The position numbers were made by a program, and so were the translations under genes. Below, one piece after another: positions 41,594 to 43,815 of a stretch of DNA of 43,815 nt. Each line of letters starts with the position of its first letter. The stretch's first letter is position 1. Source of the DNA: Candidatus Neomarinimicrobiota bacterium. GTDB lineage: Bacteria > Fidelibacterota > Marinisomatia > Marinisomatales > S15-B10. The notes under the pieces were generated by a model that saw only the letters and a list, made by a program, of their open reading frames with translations, was not told the origin of the DNA and did not search any database. The stretch spans positions 1-43,815 of the forward strand of contig JAZGBI010000031.1 of NCBI GenBank assembly GCA_036476315.1, given 5' to 3'.

Positions 41594-41646
41594 TGGCGCG
41601 TCCCGACGGGTCGGGAAGGTCGGGAGTTCGAATCTCCCCACCCCGA
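41594..41646 (+). pseudogene. Truncated tRNA-Pro 3' copy with altered anticodon arm
   Basis: Bases 41617-41646 are identical to the tRNA-Pro variable loop, T-arm and acceptor 3' strand (41385-41414). The anticodon arm is replaced by the palindrome TCCCGACGGGTCGGGA (41601-41616), which is also in the fragment at 41158. The 5' acceptor strand and D-arm are missing, so it cannot form a tRNA. Identity continues into the 3' flank (CGGTCATAGATTTG). Confidence 0.75.
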
Positions 41647-41660
41647 CGGTCATAGATTTG

Positions 41661-41838
41661 CTGGAGTATTGGAGGGTTAGAGAGATGGAGTATTGGAGAA
41701 CTGGGGTAATGGAGTATTGGAGTGGTGGAGAGCGGAGTGACTTCTAACAACTTGGTTATTCAATCCTCCAATTCTCCATTTTCGCATTACTCCATTACTA
41801 CCTCCAAATCTCCATCTTCACATTTCTCCACTTTCAAT
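41661..41838. repeat. Repeat unit 4: second copy of the direct repeat
   Basis: Nearly identical to unit 3 through the centre (a few substitutions) but two 8-bp units (16 bp) shorter in the left arm, the pattern expected from slippage. The CTCC-rich right arm continues further (to 41830). It ends just before the leuS leader. Confidence 0.8.
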
Positions 41839-41883
41839 GGGATATAACCGAGCCCTTTAGCACGTTTCACGCCCGAAACGATC
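41839..41883 (+). promoter_or_regulatory. leuS leader with start-proximal hairpin, tRNA-5'-half-like
   Basis: The hairpin CGTTTC-ACGCCC-GAAACG (41863-41880, perfect 6-bp stem) ends 3 nt before the leuS ATG, and no Shine-Dalgarno is visible. The stretch from 41838 shows partial identity to the 5' half of the neighbouring tRNA-Pro (GGG-T-TA-C--AGCC...TAGC-CG). The hairpin falls at about the position of the anticodon arm. It could hinder or regulate initiation, or simply be degenerate tRNA debris. Confidence 0.4.
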
Positions 41884-43815
41884 ATGTCAAGATACGATCA
41901 TAAGTCCATTGAAAAGAAATGGCAGGATTACTGGGAGAAAAACGGACTGTTCAATGCGGCTGAAGATCCAGGTAAGAAGAAGTACTATGTACTTGACATG
42001 TTTCCCTACCCATCGGCGGCAGGTCTTCATGTGGGCCATCCTCTCGGATATATAGCCACTGATATTGTTGCCAGACATAAAAGAATGTGCGGGCTCAACG
42101 TGCTCCACCCTATGGGATGGGATGCCTTCGGTCTGCCGGCCGAACAGTATGCCCTCCAGACGGGAACCCATCCATCGTCAACGACGGCAAAGAATATCGC
42201 CAACTTTCGAAGACAGATCAAGATGTTGGGCTTGTCATACGACTGGGACAGGGAAATCAATACGACGGATCCAGGATACTACAAATGGACCCAGTGGATT
42301 TTCCTTCAGCTTTTCAAGAAGGGACTCGCCTACGAGGCGAGGGTTCCAGTGAACTGGTGTCCCCAACTGGGTACCGTTCTTGCAAACGAGGAGGTGATTG
42401 ACGGCAAATCGGAACGAGGTGGGTACCCCGTCTACCGAGTTCCCATGCGCCAATGGATGCTGAAGATCACAAAGTACGCAGAAAGTCTACTCGAGGGACT
42501 GGATCAATTGGATTGGCCGGACAGCGTAAAAGAGCTTCAACGGAATTGGATAGGACGTGCCGAGGGAGATGATGTAGTTTTTGAACTTCCAAGCATAAGT
42601 GACTCTCTTATTGTATTTACCACCCGACCGGATACCTTGTTTGGAGCCACATACATGGTGCTAGCGCCGGAGCACCCGATGGTAGGGAAACTTACGGTTG
42701 GTCAGAGAGAAAAGGCCGTGGATGCGTATCTGAAGTCATCTGCCCGGAAATCAGAGAGAGTGAGGACCGATCTGGCGGAGGAGAAAACGGGAGTCTTCCT
42801 CGGGTCACATGCAATCAATCCGGTGAATGGAGCCCGAGTACCCGTGTGGATTTCGGACTACGTCCTCATGACATACGGAACGGGGGCGATCATGGCCGTT
42901 CCCGCGCACGACCAGAGGGACTGGGAATTCGCCAGGAAGTATCATCTTCCCATTGTTGAAGTGGTAAAGGGAGGCGACATCAGGAAGGAGGCGTACGAGG
43001 ATATTGAGGGGGGAAAGGTGGTCAATTCCACTACCCCTGACGGCTCCTTCAGCATTGACGGACTTTCCGTGGAGGAGGCAAAGAAGAAAATCATCGGCTG
43101 GTTGGAGAAGACCGGGAAAGGGAAGTACCGGATCAACTACAAACTTAGAGACTGGCTTTTTTCCAGGCAGCGATACTGGGGGGAACCTTTTCCCATTGTT
43201 CATGTTGGGGGTGAGGCGCGAGGTATCCCCGAAGGGGACTTACCCGTGGAGCTGCCGGCTCTCGAGAACTATGAGCCGTCTGGCACGGGGGAGTCGCCCC
43301 TGGCATCATCAGAGGAGTGGGTCAATATTACCGTTGACGGAGAACCGGGTGTACGAGAAACCAATACCATGCCCCAGTGGGCAGGGTCAAGCTGGTACTA
43401 CCTCAGGTATCTCGATCCTCACAACCGTGAGAAGGGGTGGGATCCAGAGAAGGAGCAATACTGGATGCCCGTTGATTTGTACGTGGGCGGACAGGAGCAT
43501 GCCGTTTTACATCTGCTCTACGCACGATTCTGGCATCATGTCCTGCATGATCTGGGATATGTATCCACGAGTGAACCTTTCAAGAAACTTTTCAACCAGG
43601 GAATGATTCTCGGTGAAGATGGCCAAAAAATGAGCAAATCCAGGAACAACGTGATCAATCCGGACGAGATTGTGAATGAGTATGGGGCCGACTCGATGAG
43701 GCTTTTTGAAATGTTCATGGGGCCCCTGGAGAAATCAAAACCGTGGAGCACCTCGGGTCTTCAGGGCTGCTACCGTTTTCTGAACCGCCTCTGGAAAATG
43801 TTTGTCGACGAAAAG
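41884..43815 (+). CDS. leuS: Leucyl-tRNA synthetase, 3' end cut by the window
   Basis: The first 644 residues of a class Ia aminoacyl-tRNA synthetase charging tRNA-Leu. The HIGH-type motif is HVGH at residues 49-52 ([17 protein letters not shown]); [13 protein letters not shown] follows. The CP1 editing domain is recognisable by [20 protein letters not shown] and [19 protein letters not shown], so post-transfer editing should be intact. The zinc-type insertion ([25 protein letters not shown]) keeps only one of the usual cysteines and probably lacks zinc. [11 protein letters not shown] and the KMSKS loop at 582-586 follow. Roughly 170-220 residues (anticodon-binding and C-terminal domains) lie beyond the window. 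The ATG at 41884 is the only start after an in-frame stop at 41845 and has no Shine-Dalgarno. Confidence 0.97.
   Translation, partial: MSRYDHKSIEKKWQDYWEKNGLFNAAEDPGKKKYYVLDMFPYPSAAGLHVGHPLGYIATDIVARHKRMCGLNVLHPMGWDAFGLPAEQYALQTGTHPSSTTAKNIANFRRQIKMLGLSYDWDREINTTDPGYYKWTQWIFLQLFKKGLAYEARVPVNWCPQLGTVLANEEVIDGKSERGGYPVYRVPMRQWMLKITKYAESLLEGLDQLDWPDSVKELQRNWIGRAEGDDVVFELPSISDSLIVFTTRPDTLFGATYMVLAPEHPMVGKLTVGQREKAVDAYLKSSARKSERVRTDLAEEKTGVFLGSHAINPVNGARVPVWISDYVLMTYGTGAIMAVPAHDQRDWEFARKYHLPIVEVVKGGDIRKEAYEDIEGGKVVNSTTPDGSFSIDGLSVEEAKKKIIGWLEKTGKGKYRINYKLRDWLFSRQRYWGEPFPIVHVGGEARGIPEGDLPVELPALENYEPSGTGESPLASSEEWVNITVDGEPGVRETNTMPQWAGSSWYYLRYLDPHNREKGWDPEKEQYWMPVDLYVGGQEHAVLHLLYARFWHHVLHDLGYVSTSEPFKKLFNQGMILGEDGQKMSKSRNNVINPDEIVNEYGADSMRLFEMFMGPLEKSKPWSTSGLQGCYRFLNRLWKMFVDEK

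Noticed and set aside
41594-41646. att site of an integrative element at tRNA-Pro
   Set aside because: No integrase or mobile-element gene is in the window, the identity continues past the tRNA 3' end into the repeat tail, and the two copies enclose only repeat DNA.
41113-41655. Several ORFs through the repeat array with His-Ser-Ile-Thr-Pro-like or Glu-Tyr-Trp-rich translations
   Set aside because: They are translations of the 8-bp tandem repeats in various frames, overlap the tRNA, lack ribosome-binding sites and have repeat-driven composition.
41839-41883. T-box riboswitch controlling leuS
   Set aside because: The leader is far too short and has no T-box consensus, no specifier loop with a leucine codon and no terminator/antiterminator pair.
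1-43815. CRISPR arrays, rRNA genes, phage genes and known defence systems
   Set aside because: No regularly spaced direct repeats with unique spacers, no rRNA-like sequence and no phage or defence protein families were recognised anywhere in the window.

Overview
The window most likely comes from an uncultured Gram-negative bacterium of the FCB superphylum, closest in style to Marinimicrobia (SAR406) or a relative. The signs are two TonB-dependent receptors with carboxypeptidase-regulatory N-terminal domains, a PorV/PorQ-like outer-membrane protein, a large secreted protein ending in a type IX-like sorting domain, and many lipoproteins and Asp-box proteins. Apart from leuS, the proline tRNA and transaldolase, most genes encode exported or envelope proteins. 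Both edges cut genes: the first CDS has lost its 5' end and leuS its 3' end.

Layout. 1-1889: a 5'-truncated CDS, then an AT-rich stretch with one small membrane protein and about 475 bp without a gene. 1914-8782 (+): an Asp-box/BNR repeat exoprotein, a secreted prolyl oligopeptidase, a Met/His-rich Spy/CpxP-like protein and a methyltransferase. 8841-16386 (-): a TPR/CsgG-like lipoprotein and its PPC-domain partner, an Mth938-like protein coupled to a Tat-exported D-aminoacylase, and a GH172 (DUF2961) enzyme coupled to an RsbU/SpoIIE-type phosphatase. 16618-21067: an alpha/beta hydrolase (+), then transaldolase, a MORN-repeat lipoprotein and an O-methyltransferase (-). 21416-40986 (+): a FlgO/LA_2272-type hybrid protein, a Crp/Fnr regulator, then a long nutrient-acquisition-like cluster: TonB receptor, sorted exoprotein, lipoprotein, PorV-like protein, secreted oligopeptidase B, a second TonB receptor and a beta-helix lipoprotein. 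Next come a ferritin-VIT fusion, a metallophosphoesterase, an EF-Tu-domain-II mini-protein, a nitrilase-superfamily enzyme and a YqaA-type membrane protein. 40987-41883: an array of 8-bp tandem/inverted repeats containing one intact tRNA-Pro(CGG) and degenerate tRNA pieces. 41884-end: leuS.

How the parts fit. Three peptide- or amino-acid-derivative hydrolases (prolyl oligopeptidase, oligopeptidase B, N-acyl-D-amino-acid deacylase) and two TonB receptors suggest a peptide-scavenging lifestyle. The 22.5-37.3 kb cluster looks like a regulated surface digestion and import locus, analogous in logic to a Sus locus but without SusD. Two perfect palindromes sharing a GGTTAACC core lie about 105 bp upstream of two of its start codons and could be common operator sites.

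The most unusual region is the 0.85-kb repeat array before leuS. Repeat units alternate with tRNA-Pro-derived sequences in a SINE-like head-and-tail arrangement, and the leuS leader itself resembles a diverged tRNA 5' half.
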